Shown here: one piece after another, positions 17,033 to 26,054 of the stretch
Layout: each line of letters opens with the position of its first letter
Numbering within the stretch: position 1 is the first letter of the stretch
Origin: a virus
Length of the DNA: 64,000 nucleotides
Strand: one strand, 5' to 3'
IMG/VR virus record: IMGVR_UViG_3300006028_000011
Span: 1 to 64,000 of that record
Notes under the pieces: generated by a model
Told to the model about the DNA's origin: nothing
The model's input: only the letters and a program-made list of their open reading frames with translations
Database searches by the model: none
Made by a program: the position numbers and the translations under genes

Positions 17033-17365
17033 ATGCCGCAGTACATCCTGAAGGCGGATCGGGACCGGGACCTGTACGTGGTTTGGTCCACCGTCGTCGA
17101 CAACGCCGTCTGGGCAGGGACTCGCGCGGAGCTGGAGGCCGAGCCGGACTACGACACCAGCGCCGACCGCATGGCGCGCGTCGAGGTGACCGGCACGTCA
17201 GCCCGCGACGGGACTGGCTCGTGGAGCGAGCCGACTCTCTGGGTCTGCAACCTGCCGGAACCCCTCTTGGAGCCGCGCCTCCTGCCGCGGGCGAGCCTCG
17301 CCGCCTTCGTCGCGGCCCAGGAGGACGAGCCCACCATCGCGGCATTGACGGTTCCGGCTCGGTGA
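17033..17365 (+). CDS. Hypothetical protein co-transcribed with integrase
   Basis: This 110-residue protein starts MPQYILKADRDRDLYVVWSTVVD and has no recognised family. Its TGA overlaps the integrase GTG. In other phages small genes in this place control integration, but nothing in the sequence proves that here. Confidence 0.65.
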   Translation: MPQYILKADRDRDLYVVWSTVVDNAVWAGTRAELEAEPDYDTSADRMARVEVTGTSARDGTGSWSEPTLWVCNLPEPLLEPRLLPRASLAAFVAAQEDEPTIAALTVPAR

Positions 17366-18327
17366 CCGACCTCGCCTCCCTCCCTCCCGTCCAGCCGGCC
17401 GACGCCCTGGCGCGCTACGCCAGGGCGTCGCGCGCCGACAGCACCTGGGAGAAGTACGGGCGGGACTGGCGCGCCTTCGAGTCGTGGTGTGCCCGCGAGG
17501 GCCGGGTGGCGCTGCCCGCCAGTCCGGAGACGATCGCCGAGTACGTGGTCGACCTGGTCACGAGCAGGACGCCACCGCGCTCCATCCGGTACGTCCGGCG
17601 GCACGTCGCGGCGATCGGCCTGGCCCACGCGACGGCGGGCTTCGATCCGCCTCCGACTCGCCACCAGATGCTTCGGGAAGTCCTCAAGGGGCTGGCCCGG
17701 ACCCACGGCCGGCCGGCAGCCAAGCGCAAGGCGCTCAGCGGCGAGGATCTCGCGCGGCTGATCGAGCGCACGTCGGGCGGGACGCTGGCCGGGAAGCGCG
17801 ACCGGGCGTTGCTGGCGATTGGCTACTTCGCGGCCCGGCGGCGGTCGGAGATCGTGGGCCTTGACCGCGAGCACATCGAGGAGGTCGCCGAGGGCCTGAA
17901 CATCCTGATCGTCCGGTCCAAGACGGACCCGGAGGGCGAGGGCATGGTGGTCGGCGTGAAGCGGCGCCGTGGCATCACCGACCCGGTGTCGCTGTACCGG
18001 AGCTGGCTCGCGGCGTCAGGGATCACGGAGGGCCCGCTCTTCCGGCCGATCGACCGTCACGGGAACATGGCCGGCACGCGCCTCACCGACCATGCGGTGG
18101 CGCTCATCGTGAAGCGGGCCTGCGAGCGGGCCGGGATCGACCCCGCGGTGTTCAGCGGGCACAGCCTGCGCCGCGGGTTCGCTACGTCGGCGGCGCGAGG
18201 CGGCGCGGACGGGTTGCTGATCCGGAAGCAGACCCGACACAAGTCCGACGCCATGGTGGCCGAGTACGTCGAGGAGGGTCAGCGCTTCGGGCGCCACGCC
18301 CAGGACTTCATCGACACCGGCGACTGA
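17362..18327 (+). CDS. Tyrosine integrase 1
   Basis: The 321-residue product has a SAM-like N-terminal core-binding domain (SRADSTWEKYGRDWRAFESWC). The catalytic domain carries ARRRSEIVGL (Arg I), a Lys in a beta hairpin, HSLRRGFA (His-x-x-Arg), RHKSDAM and the nucleophile in EYVEEGQRF. It would recombine attP with attB. There is no arm-binding domain, so it resembles shorter XerC-like recombinases. The GTG start overlaps the upstream stop. Confidence 0.9.
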   Translation: MTDLASLPPVQPADALARYARASRADSTWEKYGRDWRAFESWCAREGRVALPASPETIAEYVVDLVTSRTPPRSIRYVRRHVAAIGLAHATAGFDPPPTRHQMLREVLKGLARTHGRPAAKRKALSGEDLARLIERTSGGTLAGKRDRALLAIGYFAARRRSEIVGLDREHIEEVAEGLNILIVRSKTDPEGEGMVVGVKRRRGITDPVSLYRSWLAASGITEGPLFRPIDRHGNMAGTRLTDHAVALIVKRACERAGIDPAVFSGHSLRRGFATSAARGGADGLLIRKQTRHKSDAMVAEYVEEGQRFGRHAQDFIDTGD

Positions 18328-18347
18328 AGGGGTCCGAACGCCCTTCC

Positions 18348-18367
18348 GGGCACGGGTCGACGTGCCC
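18348..18367. terminator. Hairpin between convergent operons
   Basis: GGGCACG (18348-18354) pairs with CGTGCCC (18361-18367) over a 6-base loop. It is followed by CGAGTTT on the plus strand and lies between the convergent integrase and 18374 genes, so it probably ends transcription on both strands. Confidence 0.5.
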
Positions 18368-18373
18368 ACGAGT

Positions 18374-19090
18374 TTAGCCCGGTTGCGTCCGATCTTGGGA
18401 GCGCACCTCGGCAGACCAGCGCCGGAGCGCCGACCGGGCCCGGCTGATGCGGCTCTCCACCGTCTCGATCGAGATCGGCATCCCGCGCCGGCTGCGATGG
18501 CCGCCGGGCCGCCGGTCGACCATGTCGCGGACCTCGAACAGGCACCGCATGCCGCCGCGGTGCTCCCGGTCCGGCCGCCGGCAGTCGCCGCTGCAGGGCT
18601 CCAGGCTGTACCTGAACGCCTCGGCCTCCACCTGCGGCAGCCCGGCACGACCGGTCACCCACTCGCCCGAGCGCTCGGTCCAGCCGAGCACCAGGTCCTC
18701 GACGTCGGCGCCCAGCAGCTCGCGGCGCAGGTCCTGGTCGACGTCCGCCGGCACCGGCGACGAGGACAGGCCGACGCGGCCCTCGGCGCGATCGAGGATT
18801 CTCAACCAGCGCGTCTCGAACTGGGCCAGGCCGGCGCCGTGGTGCGTCTCGCCGCAGGACAGCGCGGCGTCCACCCAGGCCAGCAGCACGGCGAGCTCGT
18901 CGATCAGCACCCGCAGCCCCTCCCCACGTTCCCAGCGGCCCCGCGACTGCCGGTCCGAGATGATGTCGCCGGCGTCGCGGCCCGGCATCGGGCGGGGCTT
19001 CTCGCCACCGGGCAGGAAGCCGGCGGCCCGCAGCCGCCAATCGCGGATCCGCGCCGCCTCGGAGTCTGCATCGTGGGTCGTGGCGATCAC
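18374..19090 (-). CDS. Hypothetical protein with sigma-region-4-like C terminus
   Basis: The 238-residue product is unrecognised over most of its length. The last 40 residues include PISIETVESRISRARSALRRW, which resembles the recognition helix of sigma region 4 (typical VxSRLxRARKAL). A Cys cluster (SLEPCSGDC, MRCLFEV) precedes it. It could be a DNA-binding late regulator. The similarity is short. Confidence 0.55.
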   Translation of the reverse strand: MIATTHDADSEAARIRDWRLRAAGFLPGGEKPRPMPGRDAGDIISDRQSRGRWERGEGLRVLIDELAVLLAWVDAALSCGETHHGAGLAQFETRWLRILDRAEGRVGLSSSPVPADVDQDLRRELLGADVEDLVLGWTERSGEWVTGRAGLPQVEAEAFRYSLEPCSGDCRRPDREHRGGMRCLFEVRDMVDRRPGGHRSRRGMPISIETVESRISRARSALRRWSAEVRSQDRTQPG

Positions 19091-19839
19091 CTCGAGGCGG
19101 GCTCTGGCGGGACGTCGCGGAGCAGGGCGGCCACCTGCGGGACCTGGTCGGCCATCACGCCATGCCCCATGACCTCACCGAGCGGGGTCAGGTACAGGGC
19201 GCGCCGCACCTCGGCCCGGAGCGCCTCCATCTCGCCGAGTAGGCGTCCGACGTCGGCCTGGAGCTCCAGGTTGCCCTGCTGGCACAGCCGGAACGCGGCC
19301 TTCACCTCGGCCACGCCGTTCACTGAATCGACCGCCAGACGGGCGTCCTCGGTGGTGAACATGACGCCGATCAGCTCGCCGTTGGCGCCGTAGATCGGCC
19401 GCTGGCGCGGGCCTGGCTCGTCGGTCCGGTGGCGGCCGGTGCGCCAGGGTGCGTCGGCGGTCTCGACTGCGTCGCGGCGCGCTGCCAGCTCCGCGTTCTG
19501 GTTCCGGATCGTCGCCCACGCCGCCTCGACATGGCGCACGATCGCGGCCTGCTCCGCCTCGGTCCACAGATCGTGACGCTGGATCTCGGCCCACTGCTCC
19601 GCCGTCAGCAGCGGGCCGACCCACGGGGCGGGGGTCGGCCCGACCTCGTCCAGTGCGCGGAGCGATCGCATCAGGCAGTCGCACAGTTCCGGCCGCCCCA
19701 TCGCGTAGCGGCACTCGTATGCGTGGCCCTCCTCCCGGACCGCCGCCACGAGGTCCGCCAGACGGTCGGCGTCCGCCATCGCCAGGACCACCGGGCCTTG
19801 CGCGGCCCGGTGGCGCAGGGTGTCCTCGTAGCGGGTCAC
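19087..19839 (-). CDS. Hypothetical protein
   Basis: The 250-residue product has AYECRYAMGRPELCDCLM near the N terminus, a central VMFTTEDARLAVDSVNGVAE segment and a helical C terminus. No family is recognised. Overlapping ATGA junctions on both sides place it in the early minus-strand operon. Confidence 0.6.
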   Translation of the reverse strand: MTRYEDTLRHRAAQGPVVLAMADADRLADLVAAVREEGHAYECRYAMGRPELCDCLMRSLRALDEVGPTPAPWVGPLLTAEQWAEIQRHDLWTEAEQAAIVRHVEAAWATIRNQNAELAARRDAVETADAPWRTGRHRTDEPGPRQRPIYGANGELIGVMFTTEDARLAVDSVNGVAEVKAAFRLCQQGNLELQADVGRLLGEMEALRAEVRRALYLTPLGEVMGHGVMADQVPQVAALLRDVPPEPASR

Positions 19840-19913
19840 CGCCCCTCCCGAGGCGCCATCAGCTCCGTCGCCTCCACGTCGAAGACCATGATCGGGCTGT
19901 CTGCGAGCTTCAT
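19836..19913 (-). CDS. 25-residue small protein
   Basis: MKLADSPIMVFDVEATELM follows a strong GAGGAGGAGCG ribosome binding site. Its start lies inside the end of the upstream gene and its stop overlaps the next start, so it is probably expressed. Function is unknown. Confidence 0.5.
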   Translation of the reverse strand: MKLADSPIMVFDVEATELMAPREGR

Positions 19914-20176
19914 CGCTCCTCCTCGAGTTCGTTCGCGGTGCAGCGGCCGCGCACCGTCTCGGCGTAGCGGCGGCCGCGGATCTCGGCCGGCTTCCACATG
20001 CACCCGCAGAGCTCGCAGCGGCGCCAGCTCGGCCACTCGCACGACGTGGTGGCGCCCTCGCAGCCCAGGCAGGCGCAGCGGTGGTCGGCCAGCAGCGCCA
20101 GGGCGCGGCCGAGGTTCCAGGGCGCGGGCCGGGCGGGCGCCGGCTCGCGGTGGCCGAGCTGCTGGGCGACGGTCAT
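19910..20176 (-). CDS. Small zinc-binding protein
   Basis: The 88-residue product has CACLGCEG, SCEW and CELCGCMW, a probable two-site zinc module. It overlaps both neighbours by ATGA. No function is known. Confidence 0.6.
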   Translation of the reverse strand: MTVAQQLGHREPAPARPAPWNLGRALALLADHRCACLGCEGATTSCEWPSWRRCELCGCMWKPAEIRGRRYAETVRGRCTANELEEER

Positions 20177-20610
20177 GCTGCGCCCTCGGCGCGGCCGGGC
20201 CAGTCGCACCCGACCACACCCGGCGCCGCCGCGAGCCAACCCCGGCGACACCGGCGGCAATGCGCCCAGCCGCCCGGGGAGAGCTGCGGGTCGGTCAGCG
20301 GCCCACGGCAGGCAGGACACGCTCCGGCCTGGACGGCCCGGGCTACGGCAGCGGCCTGGCAGCGGACGCAGATCCACGTCGCCGGCGTGATGATCCGCGC
20401 AGGGATGTCTCCGTGCGCAGCCTGCTCCCACCGAACCACACGCAGCCAGCCGACCTCGTCGCACAGCGAGCCGAGGCCCGGGCGCTCGAACAGGTGCTGG
20501 ATGCCCCAACCGGACGTCGGGCCCTCGGGCTGACCGGCCACGATGTAGTCGCCGAACATGCACTGGCGCTCGGCCGCGGTGGCGATGTAGACGCCGGACG
20601 TAGGGCTCAC
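20173..20610 (-). CDS. Double zinc-ribbon protein
   Basis: The 145-residue product ends in CVRCQ, CPACRG and CRRCRRGW, three knuckles suggesting zinc ribbons. The N-terminal half (ERQCMFGDYIVAGQPEG) is unrecognised. It follows the replication initiator and overlaps it by GTGA, so a role in early DNA or transcription steps is possible. Confidence 0.6.
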   Translation of the reverse strand: MSPTSGVYIATAAERQCMFGDYIVAGQPEGPTSGWGIQHLFERPGLGSLCDEVGWLRVVRWEQAAHGDIPARIITPATWICVRCQAAAVARAVQAGACPACRGPLTDPQLSPGGWAHCRRCRRGWLAAAPGVVGCDWPGRAEGAA

Positions 20611-21566
20611 TGAAGCGTCCTCGGTGCGGTCGCCAGCATGTCTCCGAGTCGGGTCAGGCCGTTCACGTGGCTCCGGCCAGACGGCACCGACTGGTCGTCT
20701 ACGATCGCCGCGTCGAGCTCGCCGAGCATCGCCTCGAAGAACTTCGCCTGACGGATCGGGTCGCCGCGGGCGGTGGCCTGCCCGGCTCGCCGTCGGCAGG
20801 GCTCCAGGAAGGCTCTCTCGCCGAGGCGGGCGAGGTGCTGATATGCCCACGGCCAGTTCTGGACGCGCTTCTGGTCGGCTGGAGAAAGCATCCCTCCGGC
20901 CATCAGCGAGCCCAGTTCGGCGACGAGGCGGTCGCCGAGTGCCGTTCTCGGATCGGCTTTAGCCTCGGGCGGCGCTCCAGGCGCGGGCATTGAGTCAGGA
21001 GGCTTTCGGTCGGAGACCGTCTCGGAGGCGCCGTTAGGCGCCGGAGGACCGGGAACGGGTCTGGGTTCGGGAACGGGATCGAGATACCCAGCGCGCGGTT
21101 GTGCGCGAGGGGTGTCACATCCCGAAACGGGGGGCGTCACAGGTGCGTCACTCGTGACGGCTGTAGTGACGACCTGTGACGTCACAGGTGCGTCACGGAC
21201 GGGGTCTGCTCTGGCCGCATCCTCCCGTTCTCGCGCCCGCTTTCGGCGCATCCGCTCCTTCGAGGTGGCGGGGTTGTACTCCTCGTGGTCGTGGATCTCG
21301 TAGACGCCTGGCTGGAGCTCTTCCCAGCAGCCAGCGTCGTAGCCGTACTCCGTCGGTACGTGGAGCAACTCGGCGATGGCGGTCTTCGGGTTGCGGATTC
21401 GATGCCGAGCACAGAGCTCCGCTACGTCGTCTGCGAGGAGCCTCCCGCTGGTCTCGTGGCGGCGGGTATACGACACCGCCGTCCAGTACAGGCGGAACGC
21501 CTCGTGGGAGAGGCGACGCAGCTTTCGGTTCTCGTCCATCTCATCGTCGAGGCGACACCAGGTCAT
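20607..21566 (-). CDS. Phage replication initiation protein (winged-helix, DnaD-like)
   Basis: The 319-residue product starts MTWCRLDDEMDENRKLRRLS followed by AFRLYWTAVSYTRRHETSGR, the N-terminal winged-helix pattern of phage replication initiators. A Pro/Ala/Thr-rich linker follows, with near-repeated TSQVVTTAVTSDAPV segments. The C-terminal helical domain (QKRVQNWPWAYQHLARLGE) could contact a helicase. The origin often lies in the gene for such a protein: the linker codes repeated GTCAC/GTGAC motifs at ~21117-21195 that could serve. Confidence 0.7.
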   Translation of the reverse strand: MTWCRLDDEMDENRKLRRLSHEAFRLYWTAVSYTRRHETSGRLLADDVAELCARHRIRNPKTAIAELLHVPTEYGYDAGCWEELQPGVYEIHDHEEYNPATSKERMRRKRAREREDAARADPVRDAPVTSQVVTTAVTSDAPVTPPVSGCDTPRAQPRAGYLDPVPEPRPVPGPPAPNGASETVSDRKPPDSMPAPGAPPEAKADPRTALGDRLVAELGSLMAGGMLSPADQKRVQNWPWAYQHLARLGERAFLEPCRRRAGQATARGDPIRQAKFFEAMLGELDAAIVDDQSVPSGRSHVNGLTRLGDMLATAPRTLQ

Positions 21567-22021
21567 TGGAGGATCTCGCTGGCTGGCTTGCCGGCAGCGA
21601 TAGCGGCCCTGCGGAAGCGGAGCCTTCCGATCTCATCCTTGACGGATCGGACGACGCCCAGGCATCCGCGCAACTGGGCATCGCTCCCGTCCTCTGTGGG
21701 CGAGACCATCCGCAGCATGGCCGTCCACGACACCAGCTCCTCTTCCTCATTCGCGAGAGCCTCGTCCACCGGATCGTCCTCTGACTTCCCGCTGAGGTAG
21801 GCGTGGCAGCCCCTACAGACGCCGTTGAGGTCCTCGTGGCCAATCCGCTCGTACGTCAGGTGATGCGTGGCGGCGAGGCGATGGAGGCGGCACCGTTCGC
21901 AGTAGGCATCGGCCGCCCAGGCAGGTATGCCGAGGCCGGCGCGAAGTCGCACAGCCTCGCGTAGCAGCGCCCACTCCCGTGAGGCCAGGTATCTCTTGTA
22001 GTCGAACTCGTTCTCGGCCAA
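21563..22021 (-). CDS. HNH endonuclease-like protein
   Basis: The 152-residue product has YLASREWALLREAVRLRA then CERC, THHLTYERIGHEDLNG and CRGCHAYLSG, the betabeta-alpha metal HNH fold with two zinc knuckles. It starts at TTG with GGAGAG 7 bases upstream. The C-terminal 60 residues are an unrecognised helical extension. HNH proteins in phages nick DNA for packaging or homing. Confidence 0.75.
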   Translation of the reverse strand: MAENEFDYKRYLASREWALLREAVRLRAGLGIPAWAADAYCERCRLHRLAATHHLTYERIGHEDLNGVCRGCHAYLSGKSEDDPVDEALANEEEELVSWTAMLRMVSPTEDGSDAQLRGCLGVVRSVKDEIGRLRFRRAAIAAGKPASEILQ

Positions 22022-22112
22022 TCGATGGCTCTCCGTGTTCGCCGATGGGGACGTGACGCCCGGCGCCCGGTCGCCGGCTCTGCCGTGTGGCCGCCCGCGG
22101 CGGCCCGGGTGG

Positions 22113-23678
22113 TCAGGTGGCGGACTCGTCGAACAGCCCGACCTGCACGAGGGCGGGCGTGGCGTCTGCGGGGTGCGGGGCCGGCCTGGTCGCCGGGCGC
22201 GGGGCTGACCGTGGCTGAGCGCGCCAGTACGTCAGCCGGGCGAGCGCGGTCCGCACCGACTCCTCGTCCTGCTCGATGCCGATGGCCTGGAAGCCCTCCA
22301 GGACGGCCGCGATCAGCGTGGTGCCGCTGCCGGCGAACGGGTCGAGGATTACCCCCCCCTGCGGCGTGACGAGGCGACACAGCCACCGCATGAGGGCGAG
22401 CGGCTTGACCGTCGGATGGGTGTTGCGCTCGCCCGGCGGGAGGCCAGCGCTGCGCTCGCGAGGGCTGGCCTTGGCGCAGTAATAGAAGCGGCTGGCGGCA
22501 CCTGTGTCGTCGTAGAACTTGCGCTGCTGGTCTGTGGGCTGCCAGCCGTCGTCGTTCATCAGGCCGAGGGCGGTGTGGTTGGTGCCACCTTTGCCAACGA
22601 TCCGCTCGCCGCTCTGTCGGTCCAGCTCGGCCACCGGACAGCCCTCGACGCACTCCCAGGACTCGACGGTTTCGGTGCCGTCGGGGTCGGCGTGGCGAGT
22701 CATCACGGGGTTGCTCGCGAAGTCGCCGAGACTGCGCCGCTCCACACTGGCCATGCCGCGTGACGGCCGGCCCGGCGGCGCGATGCCGCGGACCTTCCGA
22801 GCCCCCACCGCCACGCAGCCCTCGGCGTGCGAGAGCACCAGGTTGGCCGGCCAGCGACCGATAGAGCAGTCCGTTTCAGCCGCAGCCATCGGCCCGGCCA
22901 TCGACCCCCGCGTGGCGACCCGGTCGGTGAGCGGCCAGACGCCCTTGTCTGCCCCCGTTCCCACCCGGCACCCGCCCACGTTGATCGCGCCCGTCCCGTG
23001 CTCCAGGATGTTCGTGGCCACCGAGCCCCGGAAGGGCCTGCGGAAGACCAGGACGGCCTCCCAGGCGGGCTTGAGGGCGACGTTCCACCCCTGCCACCGA
23101 CGAGCCTCGTCGGTTGCAGGGGTGGTGATCGGGGTTGGCGAGAATCGGTCCGCGCGTCCTTCCGCCAGACGCCATCCCATCGATGCAGTCCAGGCGGGCC
23201 GCTCTGCGAGTACCTCCCGCTCGGCGCCCGCCATCCGGTCGATCGCCTTGGACACGTCCAACCCCTTGGGGAAACCCTGTCCGTGCATCCAGCGCAGTGC
23301 GGGCGGCCCCTCCGAGGCGATCGTGTCGCGGTTCTCGAACCCGGCGAAGCGGATGGCCAGCGAGAGGAGGTCCCACGTCCGGGTGCTGCTGAACGCCAGC
23401 AGGTGGGCGCCGGGCTTCATGACCCGGTAGACCTCGCGCCAGTACTCCGGACCGGGGACGAAGCTGTCCCACGAGCGGCCCATGAATCCTGCGCTGCCGT
23501 GCTCGTACTCGTCGCCGGCCAGCCAGTGGCGCACGACCTCGGCGATGTCCGGCTCACGGCTCAGGCCGTACGGCGGGTCCGTCACCGCCGCGTCCACGCT
23601 GGCGTCGGGCAGCTCGCGGAGGCGCTCGCGGCAGTCGCCGTGGAGGAGGCGGACGGGACCGGAGGTCCAGTCGCTCAT
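22113..23678 (-). CDS. DNA N6-adenine/N4-cytosine methyltransferase (beta class)
   Basis: The 521-residue product has the circularly permuted order of beta-class enzymes: TDPPYGL (motif IV) near residue 40 and LDPFAGSGTTLIAA (motif I) near the C terminus. A large middle region holds the target-recognition domain. It would methylate phage DNA, most likely against host restriction, and lies with the Mom-like gene. The recognition sequence cannot be read. GGGAGGGCGGC precedes the ATG. Confidence 0.9.
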   Translation of the reverse strand: MSDWTSGPVRLLHGDCRERLRELPDASVDAAVTDPPYGLSREPDIAEVVRHWLAGDEYEHGSAGFMGRSWDSFVPGPEYWREVYRVMKPGAHLLAFSSTRTWDLLSLAIRFAGFENRDTIASEGPPALRWMHGQGFPKGLDVSKAIDRMAGAEREVLAERPAWTASMGWRLAEGRADRFSPTPITTPATDEARRWQGWNVALKPAWEAVLVFRRPFRGSVATNILEHGTGAINVGGCRVGTGADKGVWPLTDRVATRGSMAGPMAAAETDCSIGRWPANLVLSHAEGCVAVGARKVRGIAPPGRPSRGMASVERRSLGDFASNPVMTRHADPDGTETVESWECVEGCPVAELDRQSGERIVGKGGTNHTALGLMNDDGWQPTDQQRKFYDDTGAASRFYYCAKASPRERSAGLPPGERNTHPTVKPLALMRWLCRLVTPQGGVILDPFAGSGTTLIAAVLEGFQAIGIEQDEESVRTALARLTYWRAQPRSAPRPATRPAPHPADATPALVQVGLFDESAT

Positions 23679-24553
23679 GCCGCCCTCCCATCGAGGCGGA
23701 CCCGACACGGCTCGCACGGGCAGGGCGGCGCCGCGGGCGGCAGGCCCAGCTGGATCAGCCGCCGACGCGGGCCGACGCGGAAGGCGTAGCGGTGGCTGCC
23801 GTGGTGGCGGATGCGCCGGACGCCGACGCGCCCGAGCGCGTCCCGCAGCCAGTCAGGCCGGTCCTCGCCCGGTCGCCGGGCCCGTGCGCCGAGGCCAACC
23901 AGGAGCCGTTCGCCGGCGGCCGCCCCGCGCTCCCCCGCCCGGATCTTCTGCACGGTCCGCGCCGACAGGACGCGACCGTCGGGCAGCAGGAGCTGCGTCC
24001 GCGGAGTGCTGCGCTCGTGGTACGTGGCGTTGCCGGCCTGGTAGATCAGCCCGACGTGGCCGGGGAACACCCGGAGGCCGTCCACCGTGGACCTCGCCAC
24101 CGGGTCGGAGAAGCTGACGACGCCGCGTAGGCCGGTCGCCGCGGCCAACTCCCAGACGCGGGCCAGGAACCACGTCTCCGCGTTCGCTGGCACGCTGTCG
24201 GCCAGCACGAAGCGCCCGAGCTCCAGCGACTCGCTCAGCGGCTCCAGGTCGGGGAACAGCGAGGTGAGCACGGCGCTCTGCACCGGCACGGAGAGCACGG
24301 CAGTGCCGACCAGCCAGGGCCCGTCGTGGAGGCCGTAGGCGAAGCGCGCGGCCGGGTACGAGCCGCTGTAGTGGTTGGCCTCGACGAACGGCCGCGCCTC
24401 CCGCTCCACCAGCGGCGCGACCTCGTAGCGGGCCTGGTCGAAGCCGCCCTCGGAGCGGTGGCGCCAGCTGTGCCGGCGGCTCCGCCAGCGCTGGCACCAG
24501 GGGGAGTGACCGCTACCCCCCGATGCAGTGGTCCCGGAGGTCCAGGCGCTCAT
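23675..24553 (-). CDS. Mom-like DNA modification protein (GNAT fold)
   Basis: The 292-residue product matches the Mom family found in Mu and many actinophages: FVEANHYSGSYPA, ELGRFVLADSVPANAETWFLAR, VVSFSDPVAR, GHVGLIYQAGNATYHER and VQKIRAGERG. Mom converts adenine to methylcarbamoyl adenine and protects DNA from many restriction enzymes. The last 80 residues, with CPCEPC, are an extension. The ATG at 24553 is preceded by GGGAG. A second ATG 18 bases upstream has none. Confidence 0.8.
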   Translation of the reverse strand: MSAWTSGTTASGGSGHSPWCQRWRSRRHSWRHRSEGGFDQARYEVAPLVEREARPFVEANHYSGSYPAARFAYGLHDGPWLVGTAVLSVPVQSAVLTSLFPDLEPLSESLELGRFVLADSVPANAETWFLARVWELAAATGLRGVVSFSDPVARSTVDGLRVFPGHVGLIYQAGNATYHERSTPRTQLLLPDGRVLSARTVQKIRAGERGAAAGERLLVGLGARARRPGEDRPDWLRDALGRVGVRRIRHHGSHRYAFRVGPRRRLIQLGLPPAAPPCPCEPCRVRLDGRAA

Positions 24554-24846
24554 GGCGTGCGCTCCCGGCACGGCGAGCTGACACCCATTCCCGACACCCC
24601 AGCGCTGGCGGTGGCGGTCAGGAGGTGGCGGTCGCTGGCGGCATCCCCATATTCACCTGGCGGCAGCCGGCGGGGTCTGTCGCCCCGTGGCGGGAAGATA
24701 GACGGATGATGTACATCCATCCCCCGTCCCGCGACCGGCTGGCCGGGGAGCTCCGCGCCCTGGTCGCTGGAACTCAGGAGCCAGGTCTCGGAGGCTGAGA
24801 CCAGCGCCTCCTCGACCGCGATGACACCCATTTCTGACACCCTCAC
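24550..24846 (-). CDS. Hypothetical protein between integrase 2 and Mom-like gene
   Basis: This 98-residue frame starts at GTG overlapping the integrase stop (GTGA) and ends in TGA overlapping the Mom-like ATG (ATGA), the usual junctions in this genome. Its composition is not very protein-like, so confidence is moderate. Both ends carry a direct repeat built from GGGTGTC units (24578-24600 and 24822-24842), so the segment may also work as an integrase-binding or attachment region. A 30-codon plus-strand frame at 24706 lies inside it. Confidence 0.45.
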   Translation of the reverse strand: MRVSEMGVIAVEEALVSASETWLLSSSDQGAELPGQPVAGRGMDVHHPSIFPPRGDRPRRLPPGEYGDAASDRHLLTATASAGVSGMGVSSPCRERTP

Positions 24847-26054
24847 CCTGCCGACTCCTCGCCGCGCCCAGTGGCCGCCTCGTCCTCGCCCCACGCCGCG
24901 TCCAGCACGGCCAGCTGCTCGCGCAGGCCGTCGTCCTCGAGGTGGCCGTAGAGGTCGGCGGTGATCTGGATGCCGGAGTGCGCGAGCACCTCGGAGACGG
25001 TCTTGAGAGGGATCTTGAGGGCCAGCATCACGGAGGCCGCGCTATGGCGCAGGTCGTGGAACCGCCGCTCCCCCAGGCCGGCCCGCTTCAGCAGCCGCTG
25101 GAAGTGCGCCGTCACGTACTGGCCGTGGAGCGGGAGGCCGTTCGGACGGGTGAACACCAACTCGATCGGCCTCCCGTCGCTCTCCATGACGCTCCAGCTC
25201 GGCCCGGCCGCCTCTCGTTCTGCCTGCTGGCGTGCGAGGTGCTCGCGCAGGGCGGCGGCCACGGGCGCCGGCAGGGGCAGCGATCGCGGCGCCTTCTTGG
25301 AGCGCGACCGGCGCACCGAGCGCAACTGCCAGGACGTGTCGATGCGGACCAGCTTCATCGGCCAGCGGATGCGGGTGAAGTCCTCCGCGATGTCCTGGCG
25401 CCGGAGGCCGAGCAGCGAGGACTTGCGCTGCCCGAGCACGGCCGCGGTCAGGTAGAGCGCGTACAGGCGGTCCCCGCGGATGCCGGCCAGGAACGCGCGG
25501 GCCTCGGCCAGGGTCAGGATGTTCTCCGGCGCCGCCTCCGCCGCAGGCATCTCGATGAGCTCGCTTGAGGCTGGGTTGCGGTGGATCAGGCCCAGCCGGT
25601 TGGCGCGGCCGAGCGCCGAGCTGAGCGCGATCCAGATCGACCGCACCATGTTCACGCTGAACGAGCGCTGCATGGCGTCGAGGAAGCGCTGGATCTCCAG
25701 CGGGTCGAGCTGCGACAGGCGGCGGCGGCCGAGCACCGGCTTGATGTGGAGCCGGACCAGGCTCTCGTAACGCTGGTACGTGAGCGGCTCGCGGCTCGCC
25801 TTGACCGTCTCCAGCCATTGGTCGAGCCACTCGTCGAGCGTGCGCGGCGCCGCCACGCCGGACGCGGTCAGGCGACCCTGCTCCTTCTGGCGCTGGAGCC
25901 GGCGCAGCACCTTGGCGGCCCCGGCCTCCGTGTCCGCGTACTCGTACTTCCGCTGCCGCTTCCCGAGCGGGTCGCGGCCCAGGTCGATGCGGACCTGGAA
26001 GCGCCCGTCGCTCCGCCGGGTGATGGAGCCCTCGCCGCGCGCCCGCCGCCTCAC
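24843..26054 (-). CDS. Tyrosine integrase 2
   Basis: The 403-residue product has an arm-binding-type N terminus (GEGSITRRSDGRFQVRID), a SAM-like core-binding domain (RTLDEWLDQWLETVKASR) and a catalytic domain with LGQRKSSLLGL (Arg I), HDLRHSAASVM and LAHSGIQITADLYGHL (His and Tyr nucleophile). This is the actinophage-type integrase layout. The GTG overlaps the excisionase stop, so the two are expressed together. It is a second integrase besides the one at 17.4 kb. Confidence 0.92.
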   Translation of the reverse strand: MRRRARGEGSITRRSDGRFQVRIDLGRDPLGKRQRKYEYADTEAGAAKVLRRLQRQKEQGRLTASGVAAPRTLDEWLDQWLETVKASREPLTYQRYESLVRLHIKPVLGRRRLSQLDPLEIQRFLDAMQRSFSVNMVRSIWIALSSALGRANRLGLIHRNPASSELIEMPAAEAAPENILTLAEARAFLAGIRGDRLYALYLTAAVLGQRKSSLLGLRRQDIAEDFTRIRWPMKLVRIDTSWQLRSVRRSRSKKAPRSLPLPAPVAAALREHLARQQAEREAAGPSWSVMESDGRPIELVFTRPNGLPLHGQYVTAHFQRLLKRAGLGERRFHDLRHSAASVMLALKIPLKTVSEVLAHSGIQITADLYGHLEDDGLREQLAVLDAAWGEDEAATGRGEESAG

